64,000 bases of DNA from Actinomadura physcomitrii (lineage in GTDB: Bacteria > Actinomycetota > Actinomycetes > Streptosporangiales > Streptosporangiaceae): the NCBI RefSeq assembly GCF_008923205.2, contig NZ_WBMS02000005.1, positions 242,154 to 306,153 of the forward strand, given 5' to 3'. How positions within the stretch are numbered: position 1 is the first letter of the stretch; each line of letters begins with the position of its first letter. Of this stretch, positions 1 through 8,667 are shown in pieces. A program made the position numbers and the translations under genes. The notes below the pieces were generated by a model. It was not told where the DNA came from. It did not search any database and saw nothing but the letters and a program-made list of their open reading frames with translations.

Positions 1-16
1 ACCCTCCCGGCCCCGA

Positions 17-22
17 TAGGCT
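17..22 (+). promoter_or_regulatory. Candidate -10 box (TAGGCT) of dop, leaderless
   Basis: TAGGCT ends 7 nt before the dop ATG, the spacing expected for transcription starting at or next to the A of the start codon. The same hexamer and spacing precede helY and the carbonic anhydrase-like gene. The -35 region would lie at or beyond the window edge. Confidence 0.5.
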
Positions 23-29
23 CGACGAT

Positions 30-1547
30 ATGAGTGTTCGGCGGGTGATGGGCATCGAGACCGAGTACGGCATCTCCGTACCCGGGCAGCCAGGGGCCAA
101 CGCGATGGTGACCTCCAGCCAGGTCGTCAACGCCTACCTCGCGGCGTCGGCCGCACGGGCCCGCCGGGCCCGCTGGGACTTCGAAGAGGAGAACCCCCTC
201 CGCGACGCCCGCGGCTTCGACCTCGCCCGCGAGGTCGCCGACCCCACCCAGCTCACCGACGAGGACCTCGGCCTCGCCAACATCATCCTCACCAACGGCG
301 CCCGGCTCTACGTCGACCACGCCCACCCCGAGTACTCCGCACCCGAATGCACCAACCCCCGCGACGCCGTCATCTGGGACAAAGCAGGCGAACGCGTCAT
401 GGCCGACGCCGCCGCCCGCGCCGCCATGGTCCCCGGCACACACCCCATCCAGCTCTACAAGAACAACACCGACAACAAGGGCGCCTCCTACGGCTGCCAT
501 GAGAACTACCTCATGCGCCGCGAGACCCCCTTCGCCGACATCGTCCGCCACCTCACCCCCTTCTTCGTCTCCCGCCAGGTCGTCTGCGGCGCCGGCCGCG
601 TCGGCATCGGCGTCGACGGCCGCGGCGACGGCTTCCAGATCAGCCAGCGCGCCGACTTCTTCGAAGTCGAGGTCGGCCTCGAGACCACCCTCAAACGCCC
701 CATCATCAACACCCGCGACGAACCCCACGCCGACCCCGAGAAGTACCGGCGGCTCCACGTCATCATCGGCGACGCCAACATGGCCGAGCTGTCCACCTAC
801 CTCAAGCTCGGCACCACCTCGCTCGTCCTCGCCATGATCGAGGACGGCTTCCTCACCGTCGACCTGTCCGTCGACATGCCCGTCGCCGCCCTGCGCGCCG
901 TCTCCCACGACCCGTCCTGCAAGCACCTGCTCACCCTCCGCGACGGCCGCAAGATGACCGCCGTCCAGCTCCAGATGGAGTACCTCGAGCAGTCCCGCAA
1001 GTACGTCGAGGACCGCTACGGCGCCGACGTCGACGAGATGACCAAGGACGTCCTGGACCGCTGGGAGTCCGTCCTGCACCGCCTCGGCGACGACCCCATG
1101 CAGCTGTCCCGCGAGCTCGACTGGGTCGCCAAGCTCGCCCTCCTCGAGGGCTACCGCAGCCGCGACGGCATCGACTGGTCCCACCCCCGCCTCCACCTCG
1201 TCGACCTGCAGTACGCCGACATCCGGCCCGACAAGGGCCTCTACAACCGCCTGGCGTCCCGCGACCGCATCGAGCACCTCATCACCGGGGCCGACGTCGA
1301 GCACGCCATCGACGACCCGCCCGAGGACACCCGCGCCTACTTCCGCGGCCGCTGCCTGCGCCAGTACGCCGACTCCGTCGCCGCCGCCTCCTGGGACTCG
1401 GTCATCTTCGACGTGCCGGGCCGCGAGTCCCTCCAACGCGTCCCGACCCTGGAGCCGCTGCGCGGCACCAAGCAGCACGTGGGCGCCCTCCTGGACCGCT
1501 GCCGCACCGCCGCCGACCTGGTGGCCACGCTGACCGGCCAGAGCTGA
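30..1547 (+). CDS. dop: Depupylase/Pup deamidase Dop
   Basis: Dop deamidates the C-terminal Gln of Pup to Glu and removes Pup from tagged proteins; it is a cytosolic enzyme of the carboxylate-amine ligase fold that needs bound ATP. Visible: N-terminal MGIETEYG (residues 7-14), the catalytic Asp in LYVD (Asp96) and the SYGCHENYL block near residue 153, all shared with the ligase PafA. At 505 residues it is longer than the 452-residue PafA encoded 4 kb downstream, as expected for Dop. The ATG has no clear Shine-Dalgarno (SD) sequence; TAGGCT lies 7 nt upstream, so the transcript is probably leaderless. A strong hairpin follows the stop, and pup is next on the same strand. Confidence 0.97.
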   Translation: MSVRRVMGIETEYGISVPGQPGANAMVTSSQVVNAYLAASAARARRARWDFEEENPLRDARGFDLAREVADPTQLTDEDLGLANIILTNGARLYVDHAHPEYSAPECTNPRDAVIWDKAGERVMADAAARAAMVPGTHPIQLYKNNTDNKGASYGCHENYLMRRETPFADIVRHLTPFFVSRQVVCGAGRVGIGVDGRGDGFQISQRADFFEVEVGLETTLKRPIINTRDEPHADPEKYRRLHVIIGDANMAELSTYLKLGTTSLVLAMIEDGFLTVDLSVDMPVAALRAVSHDPSCKHLLTLRDGRKMTAVQLQMEYLEQSRKYVEDRYGADVDEMTKDVLDRWESVLHRLGDDPMQLSRELDWVAKLALLEGYRSRDGIDWSHPRLHLVDLQYADIRPDKGLYNRLASRDRIEHLITGADVEHAIDDPPEDTRAYFRGRCLRQYADSVAAASWDSVIFDVPGRESLQRVPTLEPLRGTKQHVGALLDRCRTAADLVATLTGQS

Positions 1548-1575
1548 ACGGAGCCCCTCCGAGGGCCGACACCAC

Positions 1576-1607
1576 ACGGGCGCCGTCCGATTTCGGGCGG
1601 CGCCCGT
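1576..1607 (+). terminator. Rho-independent-type hairpin after dop
   Basis: Perfect 10-bp arms (ACGGGCGCCG and CGGCGCCCGT) extended by CCG/CGG across one G-T wobble, loop ATTT, 29 nt after the dop stop. It is followed by TTGG rather than a U-tract, as is common in high-GC actinobacteria. It separates dop from pup, so pup probably has its own promoter in 1610-1827. Confidence 0.75.
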
Positions 1608-1827
1608 TGGATAGTGCTGCTATCGAGCGACATCCCGCGCTGACCTGCGGCGACGGGCGATGTCGCGGTTTCGTGACCGCTTTGCCTGTTTCGCGGGTCA
1701 GTAGACGGGCGATAACCGGATCAGGCCCCCGGCGCCTAGAGCTACCGGACGAAACGGACCATAAGATCCGCTCGTCTAGGAAGATCGGAGATAGGGTCGG
1801 GGTACCGGCAAGAAGCGGAGGTACGGA

Positions 1828-2037
1828 ATGGCCACGAAGGACACCGGCGGTCAGAAGCAGACCACCCGGCGCACGGAAGAGGTCGAGGAGACCGAGGCCA
1901 CGACCACCGACGACGTCCAGGAGCGGCAGGAGAAGCTGACCGACGACGTCGATTCAATTCTCGACGAAATCGACGAAGTCCTCGAAGAGAACGCAGAGGA
2001 ATTTGTTCGCGGTTTCATACAAAAGGGCGGTCAGTGA
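1828..2037 (+). CDS. pup: Prokaryotic ubiquitin-like protein Pup
   Basis: Small, acidic, intrinsically disordered modifier attached to lysines of target proteins by PafA and recognised by the proteasomal ATPase. It has 69 residues with the family hallmarks: a Lys/Thr/Glu-rich N-terminus, a coiled-coil-forming stretch around residues 25-58, and the C-terminus FVRGFIQKGGQ. Because it ends in Gln, not Glu, Dop must deamidate it before conjugation, which fits dop being upstream. SD GGAGG lies 7 nt before the ATG. The ATPase Mpa/ARC is not in the window; in related genomes it lies upstream of dop. Confidence 0.98.
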   Translation: MATKDTGGQKQTTRRTEEVEETEATTTDDVQERQEKLTDDVDSILDEIDEVLEENAEEFVRGFIQKGGQ

Positions 2038-2054
2038 ATAAAACGGACATGCCG

Positions 2055-2076
2055 CCTATGGTTCGAAACCGATAGG
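2055..2076 (+). terminator. Weak hairpin after pup
   Basis: CCTATGGTT and AACC-G-ATAGG can pair (9 bp with one bulged G, loop CGA) 18 nt after the pup stop. It may be a weak terminator or an mRNA 3'-end stabiliser. Its GGTTCGAAACC centre resembles a tRNA T-arm, but no tRNA surrounds it. Confidence 0.35.
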
Positions 2077-2110
2077 GCTCCGCACAAGAAAATATTCGAA
2101 AACTCGATTC

Positions 2111-2148
2111 AAGACATGGGCGGACCTGTAAAGTCTCGCCCATGTCTT
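2111..2148 (+). promoter_or_regulatory. Palindrome covering the start codon of the endonuclease gene
   Basis: Perfect 12-bp inverted repeat, AAGACATGGGCG (2111-2122) and CGCCCATGTCTT (2137-2148), extended by GAC/GTC inside. The ATG at 2142 lies within the right arm. TAAAGT (2129-2134) in the loop ends 7 nt before the ATG and fits a -10 box, so the palindrome could be an operator over a leaderless promoter. If the transcript starts further upstream, it would instead be an RNA hairpin that hides the start codon. No SD is present. Confidence 0.55.
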
Positions 2149-3287
2149 ATAAGACGTGCCGCGACTGCGGCCAGACAAAGCCCGCCGCGGATTTCTTCAA
2201 GCGGGCGGCATCCGCGGATGGCCTGGCCCTGTACTGCAGGGAGTGCTTCGGGCTGCGAAACGCGGCTTCGAGGCGCAGGAGGCAGGAACGCCTCGGCAAA
2301 ACCGTGCAGCCCTATCGCAGGCGCCGCAAGGTCCCTGAGGGGATGAAGTACTGCCCTCGGTGCGAAACGGTCAAGAGCATCGACGAGTTCGGACGTAATC
2401 GCTCTCGAACGTCCGGTCTCTCCACATACTGCAAGCCCTGTCACAATCAGGTGATCGCGGAGCACAAGAGGGAGAAGCACGGAAGCCAGCGGAACTTCCT
2501 GCTCAAGCTCCGCTACGGGGTGACCGAGGAGGAGGTCGCGCGGATGGTCGCCGAGCAGGGCGGCGTCTGCGTCATCTGCCTGCGGGCGGACGCGAAGCAC
2601 GTCGACCACAGCCACCTCACGGGCCTCGTCCGCCGGATCCTCTGCTTCAAGTGCAACGGCGGGCTCGGCCAGTTCCACGACGACCCGTCCGTGCTCCGCC
2701 TGGCGGCGGACTACCTCGAGCTGCGGGGCTCGCACGCGCGGAGGCTGCGCATCGAGATCGGGGCGCCGGTCCTCGGCGGCCCGGATCGCGTCCGGTGGGA
2801 TCCGTTCTGGCGGACGCGCGGGGACCAGCTGCAGTCGGCGCGGCACTACCACCTGCGGCAGAAGTACGGAATCAACGATGAGGACGCCAAGTGGCTCCTG
2901 AAGGTGCAGGTCGGCCTCTGTGCGGTCTGCGCCGATAACCCGGCGGAGCACGTCGACCATGACCACGTCACTGGCGCGGTGCGGGGCCTGGCCTGTTCGG
3001 GCTGCAACACGGGCATGGGGCAGCTGAGGGACGATCCCATCGCGCTTCGGCGGGCGGCGGACTACGTGGAGGGGCGGCTCGTGCGGACGGTGGAGACGCC
3101 CGATGGCGGTACGCGGTTGTCGCTGACGGTTCCGGACGTCGACCCGGCGACGGTGCCGAGGGGCGGGTGGAAGGAGCTCTGGGAGGAGGACGGCCGGTAC
3201 CGCAAGGAGACGCTGCCGTTCGACGAGGAGCTCGACATGCCGACGTGGGTGGGGACGGACGAGGAGGGCTACTTCGTCTACTCCTGA
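2142..3287 (+). CDS. Double endonuclease-VII-type HNH protein with two zinc knuckles
   Basis: Putative DNA endonuclease of 381 residues built from duplicated parts. Two CxxC...CxxC knuckles come first (Cys6/9/32/35 and Cys71/74/97/100). Two recombination-endonuclease-VII units follow (about 119-193 and 235-310), each with CxxC, HVDHxH, a later CxxCN and a GxGQ...DDP tail (Cys143/146/168/171; Cys260/263/285/288). Both catalytic HVDHxH motifs are intact. Phage T4 endonuclease VII resolves branched DNA; the substrate here is unknown. I recall similar genes between pup and prcB in Streptomyces, so this may be a resident of the locus rather than a recent insertion. The first 400 bp look less GC-rich than the flanks. 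Confidence 0.8.
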   Translation: MSYKTCRDCGQTKPAADFFKRAASADGLALYCRECFGLRNAASRRRRQERLGKTVQPYRRRRKVPEGMKYCPRCETVKSIDEFGRNRSRTSGLSTYCKPCHNQVIAEHKREKHGSQRNFLLKLRYGVTEEEVARMVAEQGGVCVICLRADAKHVDHSHLTGLVRRILCFKCNGGLGQFHDDPSVLRLAADYLELRGSHARRLRIEIGAPVLGGPDRVRWDPFWRTRGDQLQSARHYHLRQKYGINDEDAKWLLKVQVGLCAVCADNPAEHVDHDHVTGAVRGLACSGCNTGMGQLRDDPIALRRAADYVEGRLVRTVETPDGGTRLSLTVPDVDPATVPRGGWKELWEEDGRYRKETLPFDEELDMPTWVGTDEEGYFVYS

Positions 3288-3556
3288 CGTACTCCTGAGG
3301 GTCACCGGACGCGGACGGTGGCGAGACGCGCGCACGACCGGCCCGTCGTGTGCGCGTTCGTCGTTTCGGCGTTCGTCGTGCCGGCGTTCGTCGGGTGCGG
3401 GTGAGCGGCCGTTCGCGGGGGAAGGTTCGCCGTGGGCTGACGCGGTGGTGGATCACGCGGCATGCGCCGGGTGAGGGTTGAACAGTAGGGTCGTAGTCGT
3501 CTGCGCCGGTGGGGTATGCGAGGGTCACCGGCGCCTGGTGGAGGGAAGGGAGTCGC

Positions 3557-4402
3557 GTGGCGTCCCACGATTCGCACACCGGACGTCTGCCGGGGCTGTT
3601 CGCGAGCCCCGATACGTCGTCGTTCACGGAGTTCCTGGGGGTGTACTCGCCGGAGCTGCTGCCGGGCCGGCGCGCGGTGCCGGTGTCGCCGGTGGGGGAT
3701 GAGGTCCCGCATGGGACGACGATCGTCGCGGTGAGCTTCCCCGGCGGGGTGGTGATGGCGGGGGACCGGCGGGCGACGGCGGGGAACGTGATCGCGCAGC
3801 GGGACATCGAGAAGGTGTTCCGGGCGGACGAGTTCTCGGCGATCGCGATCGCGGGGACGGCCGGGATCGGGATCGAGATGGTCCGGCTGTTCCAGGTCGA
3901 GCTGGAGCATTACGAGAAGCGTGAGGGCCGGACGCTGTCGGTGGAGGGCAAGGCGAACCGGCTGGCGACGATGGTGCGGCAGAACCTGGCGATGGCGATG
4001 CAGGGGCTGGCGGTGGTGCCGCTGTTCGCGGGCTATGACGAGGAGCGGGACGGGGGGCGGATCTTCTCCTATGATCCGGCGGGCGGCCGGTACGAGGAGC
4101 GGGACTTCCACTCGATCGGTTCGGGGTCGGTGTTCGCGCGGGGTGCGCTGAAGAAGCTGTACCGGGCGGATCTGTCGGCGGAGGATGCGGCGCTGGTGTG
4201 CGTGCAGGCGCTGTACGACGCGGCGGACGATGATTCGGCGACGGGCGGTCCCGATCTGATGCGGCGGATCTTCCCGGTGGTGGCGTCGGTGACGTCGGAG
4301 GGGTATCGCCGGCTGGGTGAGGACGAGGTGGGCGCGTTGGCGCAGGCCGTCGTGGATGGACGTTACGACTCGCCGGGCGGTCCGACCGCCCCGCTGCGAT
4401 AG
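3557..4402 (+). CDS. prcB: 20S proteasome beta subunit PrcB
   Basis: Catalytic subunit of the 20S core particle, an N-terminal-threonine peptidase made as a proprotein. From the GTG at 3557 it has 281 residues. The propeptide ends at HG before TTIVAV, making Thr54 the nucleophile, and GDRRAT follows. The GTG is preceded by GAGGGAAGGGAG, a good SD; the frame also opens at GTG 3509, but that start has no SD and would add an unusual N-terminus. A TAGGGT at 3486-3491 could be the promoter -10 box. prcA follows after 14 bp, so the two subunits are co-translated. Confidence 0.96.
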   Translation: MASHDSHTGRLPGLFASPDTSSFTEFLGVYSPELLPGRRAVPVSPVGDEVPHGTTIVAVSFPGGVVMAGDRRATAGNVIAQRDIEKVFRADEFSAIAIAGTAGIGIEMVRLFQVELEHYEKREGRTLSVEGKANRLATMVRQNLAMAMQGLAVVPLFAGYDEERDGGRIFSYDPAGGRYEERDFHSIGSGSVFARGALKKLYRADLSAEDAALVCVQALYDAADDDSATGGPDLMRRIFPVVASVTSEGYRRLGEDEVGALAQAVVDGRYDSPGGPTAPLR

Positions 4403-4416
4403 AAGGGAGCCGACCG

Positions 4417-5208
4417 GTGTCCATGCCGTTCTATGTGTCGCCCGAACAGCAGATGAAGGACAAGGCGGACTATGCGCGTAAGGGGATCGCGCGTGGCCGC
4501 AGTGTGGTGGTGCTGCAGTACGACGACGGCATCCTGTTCGTGGCGGACAATCCGTCGCGGGCGCTGCACAAGATCAGTGAGATCTATGACCGGATCGCGT
4601 TCGCGGCGGTGGGGAAGTACAACGAGTTCGAGAATCTGCGGCTGGGCGGGGTCCGGTACGCGGACATCAACGGGTACCAGTACGACCGGCGTGATGTGAC
4701 GGCGCGGGGGCTGGCGAACGTGTACGCGCAGTCGCTGGGGACGATCTTCACGGAGACGAACAAGCCGTACGAGGTGGAGCTGGTCGTCGCGGAGGTCGGT
4801 GAGGACGCGGAGACGGACCAGATCTACCGGTTGACGTTCGACGGGTCGGTGGCCGATGAGCACGGTTATGTGGCGATGGGCGGTCAGACGGAGTCGGTGG
4901 CGCAGGCGCTGAAGGACGGGTACGAGGAGGGGGCGTCGCTGGAGGTGGCGCTGCGGACGGCGGTGCGTGCGCTGGAGGCGCAGGATTCGGATCGGCGGCT
5001 GGAGGCGAAGTCGCTGGAGGTGGCGGTGCTGGACCGTAATCGGGAGCATCGTCTGTTCCGGCGGTTGCCGGCGCGGCGGATAGAGGAGTTGCTGGCGGCG
5101 GGTGACGGTGGCGGGTCGTCCGCGGGGTCGTCGGGGTCGTCGGGCGGGTCGTCGGCGGGTCCGTCGGTGGAGGATGTGGACGACGTGCTGGGGGACGGCG
5201 AGGGTTGA
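4417..5208 (+). CDS. prcA: 20S proteasome alpha subunit PrcA
   Basis: Forms the outer gating rings of the 20S core and docks the ATPase. It has 263 residues starting at a GTG with SD GAAGGGAG. The N-terminus [20 protein letters not shown] matches the gating segment of actinobacterial alpha subunits, and the [20 protein letters not shown] strand lacks a catalytic N-terminal Thr. The C-terminal 35 residues are a Gly/Ser-rich low-complexity tail ending in acidic residues, where family members vary. It is cotranscribed with prcB. Confidence 0.96.
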   Translation: MSMPFYVSPEQQMKDKADYARKGIARGRSVVVLQYDDGILFVADNPSRALHKISEIYDRIAFAAVGKYNEFENLRLGGVRYADINGYQYDRRDVTARGLANVYAQSLGTIFTETNKPYEVELVVAEVGEDAETDQIYRLTFDGSVADEHGYVAMGGQTESVAQALKDGYEEGASLEVALRTAVRALEAQDSDRRLEAKSLEVAVLDRNREHRLFRRLPARRIEELLAAGDGGGSSAGSSGSSGGSSAGPSVEDVDDVLGDGEG

Positions 5209-5356
5209 TCGTCTGCCGGTGGCGCGGGGGGTTTGTGGCGCCGGGGTGAGTTTGGCCCGTCGTGGCCGGGTGGTGTGGTGCCGTCCGGCCGCGGCGGGTT
5301 TGTTTCGTGGGGGAAACGGTGGGCTTTTGAGACTGCCAAGTCGGGGCCGGGCCGCA

Positions 5357-5362
5357 TAGGGT
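5357..5362 (+). promoter_or_regulatory. Candidate -10 box (TAGGGT) of pafA, near-leaderless
   Basis: TAGGGT ends 6 nt before the pafA GTG and there is no SD. pafA probably has a promoter of its own inside the 160-bp prcA-pafA gap. Confidence 0.45.
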
Positions 5363-5368
5363 CGGGGT

Positions 5369-6727
5369 GTGGACAGGCGCATCTTCGGGCTTGAGAACGA
5401 GTACGGCGTCACTTGCACCTTCCGGGGGCAGCGGCGGTTGTCACCGGATGAGGTGGCGCGCTATCTGTTCCGGCGGGTGGTGTCGTGGGGCCGGAGCAGC
5501 AACGTGTTCCTGCGCAATGGTGCGCGGTTGTACCTGGATGTGGGGAGTCATCCGGAGTATGCGACGCCGGAGTGCGACAGTGTCGTGGACCTGGTGACGC
5601 ATGACAAGGCGGGGGAGCGGATCCTGGAGGGTCTGCTGGTGGATGCGGAGCGGCGGTTGCGGGAGGAGGGGATCGCCGGCGACATCTATCTGTTCAAGAA
5701 CAACACGGATTCGGCGGGGAACTCGTACGGGTGCCACGAGAACTATCTGGTGGGGCGGCACGGTGAGTTCGGGCGGCTGGCGGACGTCCTCATCCCGTAT
5801 CTGGTGACGCGGCAGATCATCTGTGGTGCGGGGAAGGTGCTGCAGACGCCGCGGGGTGCGGTGTACTGCGTGTCGCAGCGGGCGGAGCACATCTGGGAGG
5901 GGGTGTCGTCGGCGACGACGCGTTCGCGTCCGATCATCAACACGCGGGATGAGCCGCATGCGGACGCGGAGCGGTTCCGGCGGCTGCATGTGATCGTCGG
6001 TGACTCGAACATGAGCGAGGCGACGATGCTGCTGAAGGTCGGGGCGACCGACCTGGTGCTGCGGATGGTCGAGGCGGGTGTGGTGATGCGTGATCTGACG
6101 CTGGAGAACCCGATCCGGGCGATCCGTGAGGTCAGTCATGACATGACGGGGCGGCGGAAGGTGCGGTTGGCGAACGGGCGTGAGGCGAGTTCGCTGGAGA
6201 TCCAGAAGGAGTACTTCGGGAAGGCGCGGGACTTCGTGGATTCGCGGGGCGGGGACGCGACGGCGAAGCGGGTGCTGGATCTGTGGGAGCGGACGTTGCG
6301 GGCGGTGGAGACGGGGGATCTGGATCTGGTGTCGCGGGAGATCGACTGGGTGATGAAGTACAAGCTGATCGAGCGGTATCGGCGCAAGTACGATCTGCCG
6401 TTGTCGTCGCCGCGGGTGGCTCAGCTGGATCTGACGTATCACGATGTGCATCGTGATCGGGGGTTGTACTACCTGCTGGAGAAGCGGGGTTCGGTGGAGC
6501 GGGTGTCGCGGGATCTGGACATCTTCGAGGCGAAGTCGGTGCCGCCGCAGACGACGCGGGCGCGGTTGCGGGGGGAGTTCATCCGGAAGGCGCAGGAGAA
6601 GCGGCGTGACTTCACGGTGGACTGGGTGCATCTGAAGTTGAACGATCAGGCGCAGCGGACGGTGCTGTGCAAGGATCCGTTCCGGTCGGTGGACGAGCGG
6701 GTGGACAAGTTGATCGCGGGGATGTGA
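5369..6727 (+). CDS. pafA: Pup-protein ligase PafA
   Basis: ATP-dependent ligase joining the C-terminal Glu of deamidated Pup to substrate lysines. It has 452 residues, the usual length. Visible: FGLENEYG (residues 6-13), the catalytic Asp in LYLD (Asp57), SYGCHENYL near residue 120, and ICGAGKV and [13 protein letters not shown] blocks shared with Dop. The GTG start gives [13 protein letters not shown], the expected N-terminus; no ATG lies upstream in frame. The next gene encodes an FKBP lipoprotein after 155 bp. Confidence 0.97.
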   Translation: MDRRIFGLENEYGVTCTFRGQRRLSPDEVARYLFRRVVSWGRSSNVFLRNGARLYLDVGSHPEYATPECDSVVDLVTHDKAGERILEGLLVDAERRLREEGIAGDIYLFKNNTDSAGNSYGCHENYLVGRHGEFGRLADVLIPYLVTRQIICGAGKVLQTPRGAVYCVSQRAEHIWEGVSSATTRSRPIINTRDEPHADAERFRRLHVIVGDSNMSEATMLLKVGATDLVLRMVEAGVVMRDLTLENPIRAIREVSHDMTGRRKVRLANGREASSLEIQKEYFGKARDFVDSRGGDATAKRVLDLWERTLRAVETGDLDLVSREIDWVMKYKLIERYRRKYDLPLSSPRVAQLDLTYHDVHRDRGLYYLLEKRGSVERVSRDLDIFEAKSVPPQTTRARLRGEFIRKAQEKRRDFTVDWVHLKLNDQAQRTVLCKDPFRSVDERVDKLIAGM

Positions 6728-6882
6728 CGGCCGGTTTCGGGGGCCGGTTCCGGGGGCCGTCGCAGGGCGACGGCGCTCGGGGCGGATGTGGTCGGTGCGT
6801 CTCGCGTGGTGTGGGCTACCGGCTGGTCACTTGGGGGTAGGGTGAGCGCGCAGCAGCGCTCATCACCCCCTGAAGGACCCGT

Positions 6883-7824
6883 ATGCGCCGTCGTGTTCTC
6901 CGTCGTGTCGTCGCCCTGACCGCCGTCGCCGTGCTGGCGGTGCCGCTCGTCGCTGGGTGTTCGGGTGGGTCGGATGTGAAGGTGTCGGTGAAGGGCGCGT
7001 TCGGGCGTCTGCCGGAGGTGTCGTTTCCGAAGGGCGGTCCGGAGGGGTCGCTGGCGGTGAAGACGCTGAAGGAGGGGAAGGGCGCGGCGGCCCGCAAGGG
7101 CGATCTGGTGATGGCGGACTATGTGGGGTACCGCTGGAACAAGTCGGGCAAGAAGCTGGTGGCGAGCAGTTACGCGGACGGGCGTCCGGGGTTCTTTTCG
7201 ACGTGGCAGCTGGTGCCGGGGCTGGTGAAGGCGTTGGAGGGGGCGCGGGCGGGGGCGCGGGTGGTGGCGCGGATTCCGCCGAAGGACGGGTTCGGGGCGG
7301 CGGGTGATGCGCGGCATCAGGTGGGTCCTGGGGACACGCTGGTGTACGTGCTGGATGTGCTGGGGGTGTATTCGGGGAAGGCGGGGCCGCATGGGGTGAA
7401 GCAGGCGCCGTTGGACGATCCGGCGTTGCCGAGGGTGTCGGATGCGCCGGCGGGGCAGGCGCCGGTGGTGACGGTGCCGAAGGTGGCGGCGCCGAAGAGG
7501 TTGCAGGTGCGGACGCTGGTGCGGGGTGATGGGCCGGTGCTGCGGAAGGGGCAGTTGCTGGCGACGCAGTATGCGGGGTATTTCTGGCGTGATGGGCGGG
7601 TGTTCAATTCGTCGTGGTCGGCGGGGCATCCGTTCGGTGTGGTGGTGGGGACGGGCCAGGTGATGAAGGGGTGGGATCAGGCGTTGCTGGGGCAGCGGGT
7701 GGGGAGCCGGTTGCTGCTGGTGGTGCCGCCGTCGCTGGGGTACGGGTCGAAGGGGTTGGCGCAGTATGGGATCCGGGGGTCGGACACGCTGGTGTTCGTG
7801 GTGGATCTGCTGGGCGCGCACTGA
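6883..7824 (+). CDS. Exported lipoprotein with two FKBP-type peptidyl-prolyl isomerase domains
   Basis: Predicted extracytoplasmic prolyl isomerase/chaperone. The 313-residue product has an Arg-rich n-region, a hydrophobic segment and lipobox LVAGC (Cys26), so it should be anchored on the outer face of the membrane. Two FKBP repeats follow, about 55-165 and 205-313. The second is canonical (GQLLATQYAGYFW, VFNSSW, VMKGWDQALLG, LLLVVPPSLGYG); the first has diverged, with SYADGRPGFF in place of the usual FDSS region, and may have little activity. An SD (AAGGA) sits 6 nt before the ATG. FKBP genes next to pafA are common in Streptomyces-type genomes. Confidence 0.9.
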   Translation: MRRRVLRRVVALTAVAVLAVPLVAGCSGGSDVKVSVKGAFGRLPEVSFPKGGPEGSLAVKTLKEGKGAAARKGDLVMADYVGYRWNKSGKKLVASSYADGRPGFFSTWQLVPGLVKALEGARAGARVVARIPPKDGFGAAGDARHQVGPGDTLVYVLDVLGVYSGKAGPHGVKQAPLDDPALPRVSDAPAGQAPVVTVPKVAAPKRLQVRTLVRGDGPVLRKGQLLATQYAGYFWRDGRVFNSSWSAGHPFGVVVGTGQVMKGWDQALLGQRVGSRLLLVVPPSLGYGSKGLAQYGIRGSDTLVFVVDLLGAH

Positions 7825-7871
7825 CCTGGGTGCACTGATCCGCGTGCACTGATCCGCGTGCCTTGACCTGG
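7816..7871 (+). repeat. Four tandem 14-bp units spanning the FKBP stop codon
   Basis: Units at 7816-7829, 7830-7843, 7844-7857 and 7858-7871. Units 2 and 3 are identical (GTGCACTGATCCGC); units 1 and 4 differ at a few positions. Unit 1 contains the last coding bases and the TGA of the FKBP gene, so the array looks like slippage duplication of the gene's 3' end. Confidence 0.85.
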
Positions 7872-7949
7872 CTGGGCCGGCCGTCGCCGGGGGCATCGAC
7901 GTCTCCGGTGGCGGCCGTTCGCGTTTCTATGTTCCATGTCCGCTGTTCT

Positions 7950-7955
7950 TAGAAT
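7950..7955 (+). promoter_or_regulatory. Candidate -10 box (TAGAAT) of the HTH regulator, leaderless
   Basis: TAGAAT ends 6 nt before the GTG and no SD is present. It overlaps the small palindrome TTCTTAGAA (7946-7954), which could be an autoregulatory site. Confidence 0.45.
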
Positions 7956-7961
7956 GGCGGG

Positions 7962-8636
7962 GTGGAGGACATCGAGGCGGTGGCGCTGCTGCAGGATCCG
8001 GTGCGGCGGCGGTTGTACGAGTTCGTGGTGGGCCGGGGCCGCGAGGTGGGGCGGAACGAGGCGGCGGAGGCGGTGGGGGTGGGGCGGACGCTTGCGGCGT
8101 TCCATCTGGACAAGCTGGTGGACGGGGGGCTGCTGGAGGCGGGGAGCCGGCGGTTGTCGGGGCGGTCGGGGCCGGGGGCGGGGCGTCCGGCGAAGGTGTA
8201 CCGGCGGTCGGCGGTGGAGCGGGGGGTGTCGTTGCCGGCGCGGGATTACCGGACGGTGGCGGGGCTGCTGGCGGAGGCGGTGGAGCGTGCGGGGTTGGAC
8301 GGGGAGGTGCAGGAGGCGGCGCGCCGGGAGGGTGCGGCGCTGGCGGCGGGTGCGCCGTGCGGTGATCTGGAAGCGTTGGCGGAGGTGCTGGTGGCGCGTG
8401 GTTACGAGCCGGTCCTTGAGGGCGGTGAGGGCGCTGGGGAGGGCGGGCCGGTGCTGCGGATGCGCAATTGCCCGTTCCATACGGTGGCGGAGCGGTTCCC
8501 TCCGTTGGTGTGCGGGATGAATCTGGCGTTGCTGGAGGGGCTGGTGGAGGGGGCGGAGGGGGTGCGGGTGCGGATGGACTCGCGGCCGGGGTGGTGCTGT
8601 GTGGTGGCCGAACCTTCTAAAAACAATGAGCATTGA
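7962..8636 (+). CDS. Winged-helix regulator with a C-terminal Cys-rich sensor domain
   Basis: 224-residue DNA-binding regulator. Residues 1-80 form an ArsR/HTH_20-like winged helix (LLQDPVRRRLYEFV, then RNEAAEAVGVGRTLAAFHLDKLVDGGLL and the wing GRPAKVY). The C-terminal third carries RNCPFH, VCGMN and GWCCV, a conserved Cys/His set suggesting a metal or iron-sulfur/thiol sensor. The gene stops 31 bp before the DUF3291 gene and is probably co-regulated with it. The GTG start is supported by the TAGAAT box 6 nt upstream. The ligand is unknown. Confidence 0.8.
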   Translation: MEDIEAVALLQDPVRRRLYEFVVGRGREVGRNEAAEAVGVGRTLAAFHLDKLVDGGLLEAGSRRLSGRSGPGAGRPAKVYRRSAVERGVSLPARDYRTVAGLLAEAVERAGLDGEVQEAARREGAALAAGAPCGDLEALAEVLVARGYEPVLEGGEGAGEGGPVLRMRNCPFHTVAERFPPLVCGMNLALLEGLVEGAEGVRVRMDSRPGWCCVVAEPSKNNEH

Positions 8637-8638
8637 CA
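8624..8638 (+). promoter_or_regulatory. Palindrome overlapping a TTGACA element before the DUF3291 gene
   Basis: CAATG-AG-CATTG (8624-8635) covers the last codons of the HTH regulator and runs into TTGACA (8633-8638), a perfect -35 hexamer. No clear -10 box is seen 17 bp further on (TGAGGT at 8656). It may be the regulator's operator on the following gene. Confidence 0.4.
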
Positions 8639-8667
8639 TAGAGGCGGGGGCATGGTGAGGTGACGCC

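Noticed and set aside
2055-2077. T-arm-like GGTTCGAAACC suggesting a tRNA gene
   Set aside because: No acceptor stem, anticodon arm or D-arm can be folded around it; it is better read as a small hairpin after pup.
3509-3556. An upstream GTG at 3509 as the prcB start
   Set aside because: It lacks an SD, whereas the GTG at 3557 follows GAGGGAAGGGAG and gives a propeptide of usual length.
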